From Crocinitomix sp. (GTDB lineage: Bacteria > Bacteroidota > Bacteroidia > Flavobacteriales_D > Crocinitomicaceae): a stretch of 5,317 bases of DNA. The notes beneath the pieces were generated by a model. It searched no databases. It was given only the letters and a program-made list of their open reading frames with translations, and was not told the DNA's origin. Position 1 is the stretch's first letter. Each line of letters begins with the position of its first letter. The translations under genes and the position numbers were made by a program. This document shows, one piece after another, positions 1 to 5,111 of the stretch. The DNA lies in contig JADZFJ010000187.1 of NCBI GenBank assembly GCA_020849935.1, forward strand, positions 1 through 5,317, in the 5' to 3' direction.

Positions 1-1541
1 CGCGTTTCTAAAATTCCCATCACCTGTACCCCTTCAGTTGGATTTCCCAAAAAAGAAAGCGACTCGGCTTGCCAAAATTGATAAAACAAAACTTTAAACG
101 ACTTCAAGTTTAATTCATGCGGGTAATTTTGAGTGATTTCATCAAACGTATTAAAGCCCTTCACAAAATGATAAATAATTTCCAAATCAATTTGACGAGA
201 AGCTGGTCCCGATTTCAAGGCCTCATACAAAGCAGCTGTCAATTGTTTAAAAGCAACAAAACCTTCCTTAATCGGATTTTTCCACTTAATAAATAAGGCT
301 TCAATCTTTTTTAATTCAGGAAAATGTGCAAACAATTCCTCCTGCTCAATAAAAATTTTGTTTTTATCAATCACCTCCTTTTCAAAGAGGGCAATACTTT
401 TTTGATTTTCAATTAAAATCGCCAAATAAGGATGATCCAAATAGTTTAAAAGCGATTTATGATAAATCCGATTCGAGTTAAATTTTTGAAAATTAAATTG
501 AATTTCAAAAACAATATCAATCAACCCTTTTAAATGCGAAAATTTAAGCGGATACCCCATCGTAATATTAGCCCGTTCAATTTTCGCAGGCAACGAACGC
601 GACAAAGGAATCAATAACGATTCATCTGCTAAAACAATCGCTGTCGAATCTAAATCAATCCCTTGTTCCAATAAATCACTCAAAATACTTCCCGCAATTT
701 TAGCTTGACCAATTTGTTGAGCCGTTTCAATGACGGTGAACTTTTTGGGAACGCGATTAAATTCTTGGCCACACTCCCTTTTAATCTGCCATTTGTCAAC
801 AATTTTCCGATAAAAATGCCCTGCCTCGTGTACCGAATTTTGAATATAGGTTTCATCCATGTCAAAATAAACAGTCGCCTTTTTTTCCTTTCGCAGGTAA
901 TTAATAATCCCTTCTTCCGAAATCGACAAGGCATTAAACCCAATAAAATAATAATGTTCCGAAAGTTCAACAACCGAATCTTTCTTAATCAGTTGATTAT
1001 AAAATTGTTTATAAGCCGCCCCTTGCGAAATCAAGTGAACACTTTCCAAATGTTGGGCTAATAAATTGTAATAATCAGGTAATTTATCCCAAAGCGTCTT
1101 AAATTTTTCTTGCCCATTCGACAATTGTTCCTCCAAAAAACTCCAATTTTCAATTTCTTTAATATTTCTAAGGTCTGTAAAAATTAATTTTGGAGGCACT
1201 AGGTAACGGTCAATTTCATCAAAATCATTCAGAATAATTTTTCCCCATTTAATAAAGCTATTAAAATCCTCAGCGGCTTCTTTTTCAATGAGTTTATGAA
1301 TTTCAAACAAAATAAATACCAACTCCGTTTGCGATACAATTCGTTGCGGCGTATTTGCCGAAATCCATTCGTTAATGGTAATAATTTTTGGTGCAAAAAA
1401 GGGTTTGGTACTCAATTCGGCAAAATATTTTTGAATATACACCGCCCCTCTTTTATTCGGAATCACAAGCGTAATCTTGTCCAAACTCCCCGCATGAAGT
1501 GCATAAATTAATTCTATTTTATCTTGTAGAAATGTTCGCAT
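1..1541 (-). CDS. AddB/RexB-like recombination nuclease-helicase subunit (PD-(D/E)XK family), N-terminal part
   Basis: Reading from the ATG at 1541 to the left edge gives 513 codons without a stop, so the gene continues outside the window and its C-terminus is missing. Landmarks typical of the Bacteroidota AddB-like family are an N-terminal ITLVIPNKRG (23-32), NDFDEIDRYL (105-114), YYFIGFNALSISEEG (197-211), FDMDETY then EAGHFYRK (226-246), NITMGYPLKFS (325-335) and EGVQVMGILETR at the cut (503-514). Known for the family: the protein works with an AddA/UvrD-type helicase to process double-strand ends for RecA loading, with a C-terminal nuclease domain (about 900-1,000 residues in all). No Walker A (GxxxxGK[ST]) is visible at the N-terminus, consistent with a degenerate helicase fold. 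The AddA partner would be expected downstream, outside the window. The family call is firm; nuclease activity cannot be judged here. Confidence 0.86.
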   Translation of the reverse strand, partial: MRTFLQDKIELIYALHAGSLDKITLVIPNKRGAVYIQKYFAELSTKPFFAPKIITINEWISANTPQRIVSQTELVFILFEIHKLIEKEAAEDFNSFIKWGKIILNDFDEIDRYLVPPKLIFTDLRNIKEIENWSFLEEQLSNGQEKFKTLWDKLPDYYNLLAQHLESVHLISQGAAYKQFYNQLIKKDSVVELSEHYYFIGFNALSISEEGIINYLRKEKKATVYFDMDETYIQNSVHEAGHFYRKIVDKWQIKRECGQEFNRVPKKFTVIETAQQIGQAKIAGSILSDLLEQGIDLDSTAIVLADESLLIPLSRSLPAKIERANITMGYPLKFSHLKGLIDIVFEIQFNFQKFNSNRIYHKSLLNYLDHPYLAILIENQKSIALFEKEVIDKNKIFIEQEELFAHFPELKKIEALFIKWKNPIKEGFVAFKQLTAALYEALKSGPASRQIDLEIIYHFVKGFNTFDEITQNYPHELNLKSFKVLFYQFWQAESLSFLGNPTEGVQVMGILET

Positions 1542-1572
1542 TTACAGGGTTGTTCTAAAAACCATTATTGAG

Positions 1573-1604
1573 TAAAAGTACGAAATATACCCGAATCGAA
1601 TCAA
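1573..1604 (-). promoter_or_regulatory. Candidate Bacteroidota-type promoter of the AddB-like gene
   Basis: On the minus strand a TACTTTTA (1580-1573) matches the -7 consensus TAnnTTTG in all but the last base. A TTG (1604-1602) lies 21 bases upstream, within the usual range for the -33 element. Transcription would start near 1567, giving a leader of about 27 bases before the ATG at 1541. No Shine-Dalgarno sequence is seen, as is normal in this phylum. Inferred from the consensus only. Confidence 0.45.
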
Positions 1605-1641
1605 GCATGGTCTTGCTTTTTCAATAATTACTTGGGCAAAT

Positions 1642-1742
1642 CCCCCAACAAGTTGGGGGTCGGGCTAACCGCTATAGTCCCCGACATCCCGTCCCCAACT
1701 CGTTGGGGATCGGGATCGTCAGGGAGCTGCCGCTTTTATCCC
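1642..1742. repeat. GC-rich palindromic (REP-like) intergenic element with two related hairpins
   Basis: Two related units lie 50 bases apart: CCCCAAC-aa-GTTGGGG-g-TCGGG (1643-1664) and CCCCAAC-tc-GTTGGGG-a-TCGGG (1693-1714), 19 of 22 bases identical. The first is a perfect 8-bp stem with a 2-base loop (1642-1659). The second extends into a stem of about 20 pairs (1680-1699 with 1702-1724) with three one-base bulges on the 3' side. A second pair of related words follows the same arrangement: CCGCTATAGTCCC (1670-1682) and CCGCTTTTATCCC (1730-1742). The element is much richer in GC than its surroundings. It resembles dispersed intergenic repeats of Flavobacteriales; a relation to the Rfam Flavo-1 RNA motif is possible but unverified. 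It lies between two divergent genes, so it is not an ordinary gene-end terminator. Confidence 0.7.
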
Positions 1743-1998
1743 TTTTGCAAAATCTAGCTAACATTTACACGAATAGATACTATATAAAATAAACGTTAGT
1801 TGTAATTCCTAAAAATTAATCAAACAAATTGACCAAATTTTTCACCATCATCAACACATCCTTTTTCCTTTATATTACTAAGTTCTAGCCATAACTACCA
1901 TCTCCTAGACAATGAAATATAAGCGCTTGAAGAATTATGGTTCACACTAATTTTCAAAAAAAAATTAATAAAAAAACGCGCAATATTAAATTTTTGAT
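1743..1998. other. AT-rich intergenic stretch upstream of bcp, no gene seen
   Basis: No supportable coding sequence or RNA gene is seen on either strand. The right end has two A-tracts, A9 at 1956-1964 and A7 at 1970-1976, about 25-45 bases upstream of the bcp -7 element. That is where AT-rich upstream promoter DNA can raise promoter strength. A short minus-strand reading frame without a start codon (1820-1894) is not convincing. Confidence 0.5.
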
Positions 1999-2006
1999 TA
2001 ATTTTG
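1999..2006 (+). promoter_or_regulatory. Candidate -7 promoter element of bcp (TAATTTTG)
   Basis: TAATTTTG is an exact match to the Bacteroidota -7 consensus TAnnTTTG. No clear TTG -33 element lies 17-23 bases upstream; that region is an A-tract. Transcription would begin near 2011. This excludes the upstream in-frame TTG at 2004 as a start, leaves only about 5 bases before the ATG at 2016, and gives a 23-base leader before the ATG at 2034. Confidence 0.5.
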
Positions 2007-2033
2007 TGTCCAACAATGATTAATTATTCGTCG

Positions 2034-2501
2034 ATGACACATTTAAAAGTAGGAGATCAAGCACCAAATTTTTCAGTGATCAATGAAAAAGGTGATTCAG
2101 TGAGCTTAAAAACGTACGCAGGCAAACGGCTGATTCTTTATTTTTATCCAAAAGACTTGACACCAAGTTGTACAGTTGAGGCGTGTAATTTAAAAGATCA
2201 TTATTCAGATCTGATTGCTCACGGATTTGAAGTTTTAGGTGTAAGTATGGACAATGAAAAACTGCATAAGCGATTTATTGAAAAACATTCCTTACCTTTT
2301 CACTTATTGTGCGATGTTGACAAAAAAGTGATTGATGCTTATGGAGTTTGGGGCCCAAAAAAATTTATGGGACGAGAGTTTGACGGCATTCATCGGACCA
2401 CTTTTGTGATCAATGGGGAAGGAATAATAGAAGCGGTCATTGAAAAAGTAGTGACAAAAACACACACCGAGCAAATTTTGGAAGAATTAAAAAATAATTA
2501 A
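2034..2501 (+). CDS. bcp: Thioredoxin-dependent thiol peroxidase, BCP/PrxQ-type peroxiredoxin
   Basis: The 155-residue product, starting MTHLKVGDQAPNF, has the usual length and N-terminus of the family. It is a cytoplasmic peroxiredoxin that reduces hydrogen peroxide and organic hydroperoxides and is recycled by thioredoxin (family knowledge). The active-site segment FYPKDLTPSCTVEAC (37-51) carries the peroxidatic Cys46 and, five residues on, the resolving Cys51 of atypical 2-Cys BCP enzymes. Arg121 in HRTTFVI is the conserved active-site arginine. A third cysteine, Cys93 in LLCDVD, sits where a serine is common. Upstream in-frame starts at 2004 (TTG) and 2016 (ATG) would add 10 or 6 unconserved residues. 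2034 is preferred from family alignment and from the promoter position. recA follows on the same strand after 65 bases, so read-through is possible. Confidence 0.95.
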   Translation: MTHLKVGDQAPNFSVINEKGDSVSLKTYAGKRLILYFYPKDLTPSCTVEACNLKDHYSDLIAHGFEVLGVSMDNEKLHKRFIEKHSLPFHLLCDVDKKVIDAYGVWGPKKFMGREFDGIHRTTFVINGEGIIEAVIEKVVTKTHTEQILEELKNN

Positions 2502-2509
2502 AAAAAATC

Positions 2510-2536
2510 GCAGAACGTAAATAGATTACGTTTTGC
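2510..2536. promoter_or_regulatory. Inverted repeat in the recA upstream region, possible operator
   Basis: Arms GCAGAACGTAA (2510-2520) and TTACGTTTTGC (2526-2536) flank a 5-base centre, ATAGA. The inner 7 bp (AACGTAA/TTACGTT) are perfect, and the full 11-bp arms have one G-T pair (2513/2533). The repeat ends 6 bases before the candidate recA -7 element, so a bound protein would cover the -33 region. No T-run follows on the plus strand, which argues against a bcp terminator. An A7 tract (2501-2507) would be a T-tract on the minus strand, but no minus-strand gene ends here. An operator role, perhaps for a damage-responsive repressor, is inferred. Confidence 0.5.
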
Positions 2537-2542
2537 CACAAT

Positions 2543-2549
2543 TACTTTG
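2543..2549 (+). promoter_or_regulatory. Possible -7 promoter element of recA (TACTTTG)
   Basis: TACTTTG is one base shorter than TAnnTTTG and lies 17 bases before the recA ATG. Transcription would start around 2554 with a leader of about 13 bases. No good -33 TTG is seen at the standard distance. The match is imperfect, so recA may instead or also be transcribed from the bcp promoter. Confidence 0.35.
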
Positions 2550-2566
2550 TATTAAAATTATTAGTT

Positions 2567-3625
2567 ATGGCAGAAGTAAAATCAGAAAAATTAAAAGCGT
2601 TACAATTAACACTTGATAAATTAGAAAAAACATACGGAAAAGGTACCGTTATGAAATTAGGCGACAATGCCATCGAGGAAATCGATGTTATTTCATCTGG
2701 TTCATTAACTTTAGATATTGCCTTGGGAGTTAAGGGATTTCCAAAAGGTAGAATCATCGAAATTTATGGCCCAGAATCGTCCGGTAAAACAACCTTGGCC
2801 TTGCATGCAAGTGCTGAATGTCAAAAAGCAGGTGGAATTGCTGCGTTTGTGGATGCTGAGCACGCGTTTGATCGTTATTACGCAGAGTGTTTAGGAATTG
2901 ACACGGAGAATTTATTAATCTCGCAACCAGACAATGGAGAACAAGCTTTGGAAATTGCCGACAATTTAATTCGTTCTGGCGCAATTGACATTATAGTAAT
3001 TGACTCGGTTGCGGCATTAACACCACGCGCCGAAATTGAAGGTGAAATGGGTGATTCTCAAATGGGACTTCAAGCGCGATTAATGTCAAAAGCATTAAGA
3101 AAATTAACCAGTTCAATCAACAAAGCAAATACTTGCTGTATTTTCATCAACCAATTGCGTGAAAAAATCGGCGTAATGTTCGGAAATCCAGAAACCACCA
3201 CTGGCGGAAATGCACTTAAATTTTATGCTTCCATCCGAATTGATATTCGTAAAGCGAGCCAAATAAAAGAAGGCGAAGAAATTATTGGCAACCGCACCAA
3301 GGTGAAAGTTGTTAAAAATAAAGTAGCTCCACCATTCAGAAAAGCCGAGTTTGACATTATGTACGGACAAGGAATTTCAAAAGTTGGTGAGGTGTTGGAT
3401 TTAGCTGTCGATCATGGAATCATTAAAAAAAGTGGATCATGGTTTAGTTACGGCGACACCAAATTAGGTCAAGGTCGTGATGCGGTTAAACTATTAATTA
3501 AAGACAACCCAGAACTAATGGATGAGCTTGAAGCAAAAATCATTGAATTAATTCAAGGAAACCCTGAGATTAAGATCGATTCAAAATCAACAAAAGCAGA
3601 AACTGTTGAGGAAGAATTTCTTTAA
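2567..3625 (+). CDS. recA: Recombinase RecA
   Basis: The complete 352-residue protein has the normal family length. RecA polymerises on single-stranded DNA in the cytoplasm, drives ATP-dependent strand exchange in homologous recombination, and acts as co-protease where a LexA-type SOS system exists. Visible motifs: Walker A GPESSGKT (68-75); FVDAEHAFD with the catalytic Glu98; Walker [11 protein letters not shown] (142-151, Asp146); loop L1 in the segment [14 protein letters not shown] (158-171); [17 protein letters not shown] (193-209); loop L2 region [14 protein letters not shown] (209-222); and a short acidic tail ending EEEFL. No key residue is missing. The ATG has no Shine-Dalgarno sequence, typical for Bacteroidota. 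bcp lies 65 bases upstream on the same strand. The AddB-like gene at the left edge belongs to the pathway that supplies RecA with processed ends. Confidence 0.99.
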   Translation: MAEVKSEKLKALQLTLDKLEKTYGKGTVMKLGDNAIEEIDVISSGSLTLDIALGVKGFPKGRIIEIYGPESSGKTTLALHASAECQKAGGIAAFVDAEHAFDRYYAECLGIDTENLLISQPDNGEQALEIADNLIRSGAIDIIVIDSVAALTPRAEIEGEMGDSQMGLQARLMSKALRKLTSSINKANTCCIFINQLREKIGVMFGNPETTTGGNALKFYASIRIDIRKASQIKEGEEIIGNRTKVKVVKNKVAPPFRKAEFDIMYGQGISKVGEVLDLAVDHGIIKKSGSWFSYGDTKLGQGRDAVKLLIKDNPELMDELEAKIIELIQGNPEIKIDSKSTKAETVEEEFL

Positions 3626-3663
3626 AACTCAGTAACGATTTCCACACACATTCACTCAACTTG

Positions 3664-3691
3664 CTTTAAAAAGGACTTTTAAGTTTTTTTT
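3664..3691 (+). terminator. Probable intrinsic terminator of recA
   Basis: An AT-rich stem, CTTTAAAA (3664-3671) with TTTTAAG (3677-3683) and one bulged T, is followed at once by a T8 run (3684-3691), 38 bases after the recA stop codon. The same sequence can fold alternatively into a 12-bp stem, TTGCTTTAAAAA (3661-3672) with TTTTTAAAGCAA (3687-3698), which would use up the T-run. Position fits recA, but the stem is weak in GC. Confidence 0.5.
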
Positions 3692-3775
3692 AAAGCAAAA
3701 AAACAAGTGGGTTTTGTGAAAATTGAAATCGTGCAATGCACAAGGAATGTAGGTTGACACGAATAAAAGTGTCAT
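3692..3775. other. Short intergenic stretch with two small palindromes
   Basis: No gene is seen. GTGCA-A-TGCAC (3731-3741) is a perfect 11-base palindrome. TGACAC (3755-3760) and GTGTCA (3769-3774) form a perfect 6-bp stem with an 8-base loop. The second hairpin ends just before the purine-rich repeat field begins and may mark its border. No function can be assigned. Confidence 0.35.
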
Positions 3776-4060
3776 TGGTGAGCCCGAAATGTAAGGACGT
3801 GGACGATGGAAAGTGAGAAGAGATGATAGGACGTGAGGAGATTTGACAAGGAATGACGGAAGATCAAGCGAAGTGCTGGGAGATGAAGCGAGGTACTGGG
3901 AGATGAAACGAGGTGCTGGGAAATGAAGCGATTTGATTGGAAGTTGAAGTAACGGAAAGTGAGAAGAAATAATGGGACTTTACGATAGAGGATGGGACGT
4001 GAGAAGAGATGACGCGAAGCGAGGAGAATTGACGGGAAAAAGGGAAGATCAAGGGAGGTG
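3776..4060. repeat. Purine-rich field of degenerate word repeats downstream of recA
   Basis: The plus strand is strongly purine-biased: by hand count 72% A+G at 3861-3960 and 79% at 3961-4060. It is built from re-used short words rather than one clean unit. GTGAGAAGAGATGA occurs exactly at 3813-3826 and 3999-4012. A 25-base block starting GGAAAGTGAGAAGA recurs at 3808-3832 and 3954-3978 with 22 of 25 bases identical. A segment starting GAGGAGA and ending GGAAGATCAAG recurs at 3835-3868 and 4021-4053 with changes in length. Words restart roughly every 10 bases. Long open frames on the minus strand exist here only because few stop codons can form in pyrimidine-rich sequence. It looks non-coding and locally expanded; function unknown. 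Confidence 0.7.
3861..3940. repeat. Four tandem 20-base repeats inside the purine-rich field
   Basis: Four adjoining 20-base units start at 3861, 3881, 3901 and 3921, with the consensus AGATGAAGCGAGGTGCTGGG. The second and third differ at two positions, the first at two from consensus, and the fourth diverges over its last half. Each unit is two 10-base words, close to one helical turn each. There are no unique spacers, so this is not CRISPR. Slippage or unequal exchange is the likely origin. Confidence 0.8.
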
Positions 4061-4256
4061 ATAAATACTCCCACTTCTGAGCACCGCCAAAAACCTTAAA
4101 ATCAAACATTTGTAATTAAACTAAACGCAATTGATTTTTAAGATGAATTAAAATTCGTTTTAGCTTCGTTTTGCGCGCTATGTTGAATCCTTTTGCAAAA
4201 AATCTTGAATTAAAAAAATGCCTGTTTCAGGTTTAAAAGTTTACTTCTACCAAAAT
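4061..4256. other. AT-rich intergenic stretch, possible small RNA region, no coding sequence seen
   Basis: No protein-coding gene is supported. It contains CCTTTTGCAAAA (4189-4200), identical to 1741-1752 at the end of the GC-rich repeat upstream of bcp, with GCGCGC shortly before it. A small hairpin CCTG-TTT-CAGG lies at 4221-4231. Because a strong plus-strand terminator follows, part of this stretch may be transcribed, but no clear TAnnTTTG promoter was found. Confidence 0.35.
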
Positions 4257-4294
4257 AAAAAGGGTCGATTGTCTGCAGACAATTGGCCCTTTTT
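4257..4294 (+). terminator. Strong intrinsic terminator without an assigned gene
   Basis: A 38-base palindrome: A5GGG (4257-4264) pairs with CCCT5 (4287-4294), and the core ATTGTCTG/CAGACAAT (4268-4283) is perfect. Two pairs in the stem (4265/4286 and 4267/4284) are G-U in plus-strand RNA but would be A-C mismatches in minus-strand RNA, which indicates action on the plus strand. T6 runs from 4290 to 4295. The nearest upstream plus-strand gene is recA, over 600 bases away with its own terminator candidate, so the transcript ended here is unidentified. It also shields the transposase remnant downstream from read-through. Confidence 0.75.
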
Positions 4295-4378
4295 TAATTC
4301 AATTTAGGAGTAATAGACATTTTTTAAGCTACTTTTTTAGTCATTGTGTTCTAATGAACATTTTCTAGGCACATTTAT

Positions 4379-4386
4379 TACTTTTG
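4379..4386 (+). promoter_or_regulatory. Promoter-like TACTTTTG just before the transposase stub
   Basis: TACTTTTG is an exact TAnnTTTG match ending 5 bases before the ATG at 4392. If used, the RNA would begin at or next to the start codon, so the message would be nearly leaderless. No -33 TTG is seen at a fitting distance. A small inverted repeat, TGTTC-TAAT-GAACA (4347-4360), lies upstream. Confidence 0.3.
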
Positions 4387-4391
4387 TAGTT

Positions 4392-4595
4392 ATGTTTGTG
4401 CGCTCTAAAAAGAATAAAAGTGGATCTACAAGTGTCCAGATAATAGATAAATCTTCTGGAAAGTATGTTTTGTTTCAAACTATTGGTAGTTCATCAGATG
4501 ATGATGAAATAGATTTATTAATTGCTAAGGGTAAAAAAATAATCGCATCTCACGGTGGACAGACAATATTAACTTTCAATAAGGATATAGAATGA
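4392..4595 (+). pseudogene. N-terminal remnant of an IS1634-family transposase
   Basis: The 67-residue product starts MFVRSKKNKSGSTSVQIID and continues KSSGKYVLFQTIGSSSDDDE, the recognisable N-terminus of IS1634/IS1549-type transposases from Bacteroidota. Full-length members have roughly 500-600 residues with a DDE catalytic domain. Here a TGA at 4593 ends the frame after the N-terminal region, and the following DNA shows no continuation in any frame that I could recognise, so the catalytic domain is deleted. An in-frame TTG at 4344 would add 16 unrelated residues; the family start is the ATG at 4392. No terminal inverted repeats or target duplication could be identified. It lies in the convergent recA/mazG intergenic region, a tolerant place for insertion. 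A short functional protein is unlikely. Confidence 0.75.
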
Positions 4596-4731
4596 AAATT
4601 TATTGATCCTTCTTTACGTAGTTTTAACCATACCTACTCAAGATAACTAATCAAAAAACAAAAATCATTAAACGACGTCTTTTAAATTAAAAAAAAATGT
4701 TTTTTTGATCGGGTATCCCATACAACAAAAC
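4596..4731. other. AT-rich intergenic stretch after the transposase stub
   Basis: No gene is seen. ATCAAAAAACA (4650-4660) is complementary to TGTTTTTTTGAT (4698-4709) apart from one extra T, separated by 37 bases that include a long A-run, so a weak AT-rich hairpin could form. GGG-TAT-CCC (4711-4719) is a minor palindrome. Part of this may be residual insertion-sequence DNA. Confidence 0.3.
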
Positions 4732-4749
4732 GGAAGAAATATCGCTTCC
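4732..4749 (-). terminator. Candidate terminator of the rfaE2-mazG operon
   Basis: On the minus strand, GGAAG (4749-4745) and CTTCC (4736-4732) form a 5-bp stem around an 8-base loop, followed by GTTTTGTT. It lies 36 bases beyond the mazG stop codon. The stem is short and the T-run interrupted, so this is a modest candidate. Confidence 0.4.
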
Positions 4750-4784
4750 AACTAACTAGTCAGAGCAACCGAAAACTTTAACCC

Positions 4785-5111
4785 TTAAGCTAATTTATCA
4801 TTTTCAAGGTGGCGCGTACTGTCTCGATTGGTTTTCTTATCTAAGTTTTTCTTAAGTGCCGCTTCCAAATCAATGCCTGTTTGATTGGCCAAACAAATTA
4901 ACACCCACAAAACGTCTGCCATTTCATCACCCAAATCCTTATTTTTATCCGATTCCTTTTCCGATTGTTCGCCATACCGACGGGCAATAATCCGTGCTAC
5001 CTCACCTACTTCCTCCGTTAATTGAGCCATATTCGTGAGTTCGTTAAAATAACGAACACCGTAGGTCTTAATCCAATTATCCACCAATAACTGTGCTTCT
5101 TTAATTGTCAT
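4785..5111 (-). CDS. MazG-like nucleotide pyrophosphohydrolase
   Basis: The 108-residue product is a single-domain member of the all-alpha NTP pyrophosphohydrolase superfamily, which hydrolyses (d)NTPs to monophosphates and pyrophosphate with Mg2+, in the cytoplasm. The metal-binding pattern is visible: LTEEVGEVAR supplies EExxE (Glu33, Glu34, Glu37), and LGDEMADVLWVL supplies ExxD (Glu63, Asp66). The stretch NKDLGDEMADVLWVL and the C-terminal KKTNRDSTRHLENDKL match short bacterial MazG-like proteins; two-domain MazG is about 260 residues. The ATG overlaps the end of the rfaE2-like gene by 11 bases, so the two are probably translationally coupled. The exact substrate, canonical or damaged nucleotides, cannot be read from the sequence. 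There is no sign of a toxin-antitoxin partner. Confidence 0.9.
   Translation of the reverse strand: MTIKEAQLLVDNWIKTYGVRYFNELTNMAQLTEEVGEVARIIARRYGEQSEKESDKNKDLGDEMADVLWVLICLANQTGIDLEAALKKNLDKKTNRDSTRHLENDKLA

Noticed and set aside
680..1511. Open frames of 71-118 codons within the AddB-like gene, on both strands in other frames
   Set aside because: They lie inside a long coding frame with recognisable conserved motifs, and their products resemble no family.
1820..1894. Possible decayed gene end on the minus strand, including ...KEKGCVDDGEKFGQFV before a stop
   Set aside because: Only about 25 codons are open, there is no start codon, and I recognise no family.
2004..2033. Longer bcp starting at TTG 2004 or ATG 2016
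   Set aside because: The TTG lies inside the candidate -7 element and the extra residues are not part of the family; the ATG at 2034 gives the normal length.
2510..2536. Intrinsic terminator of bcp
   Set aside because: The hairpin is not followed by a T-run on the plus strand, and it sits in the recA promoter region, so an operator reading is preferred without excluding attenuation.
2542..3370. Minus-strand open frames opposite recA
   Set aside because: They are antisense to a complete, clearly functional recA and have no recognisable domains.
3861..3940. CRISPR array
   Set aside because: The 20-base units are directly adjacent with no unique spacers, and no cas genes are present.
3772..4109. 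Two overlapping minus-strand open frames (100 and 81 codons) rich in Ser, Phe, Leu and His
   Set aside because: They translate the pyrimidine-rich complement of the repeat field. Both frames are open because stop codons are scarce there, the peptides are low complexity, and no family is recognised.
4344..4391. Upstream TTG extension of the transposase stub by 16 residues
   Set aside because: The family N-terminus begins at MFVRSKKN, and the extension runs through the promoter-like sequence.
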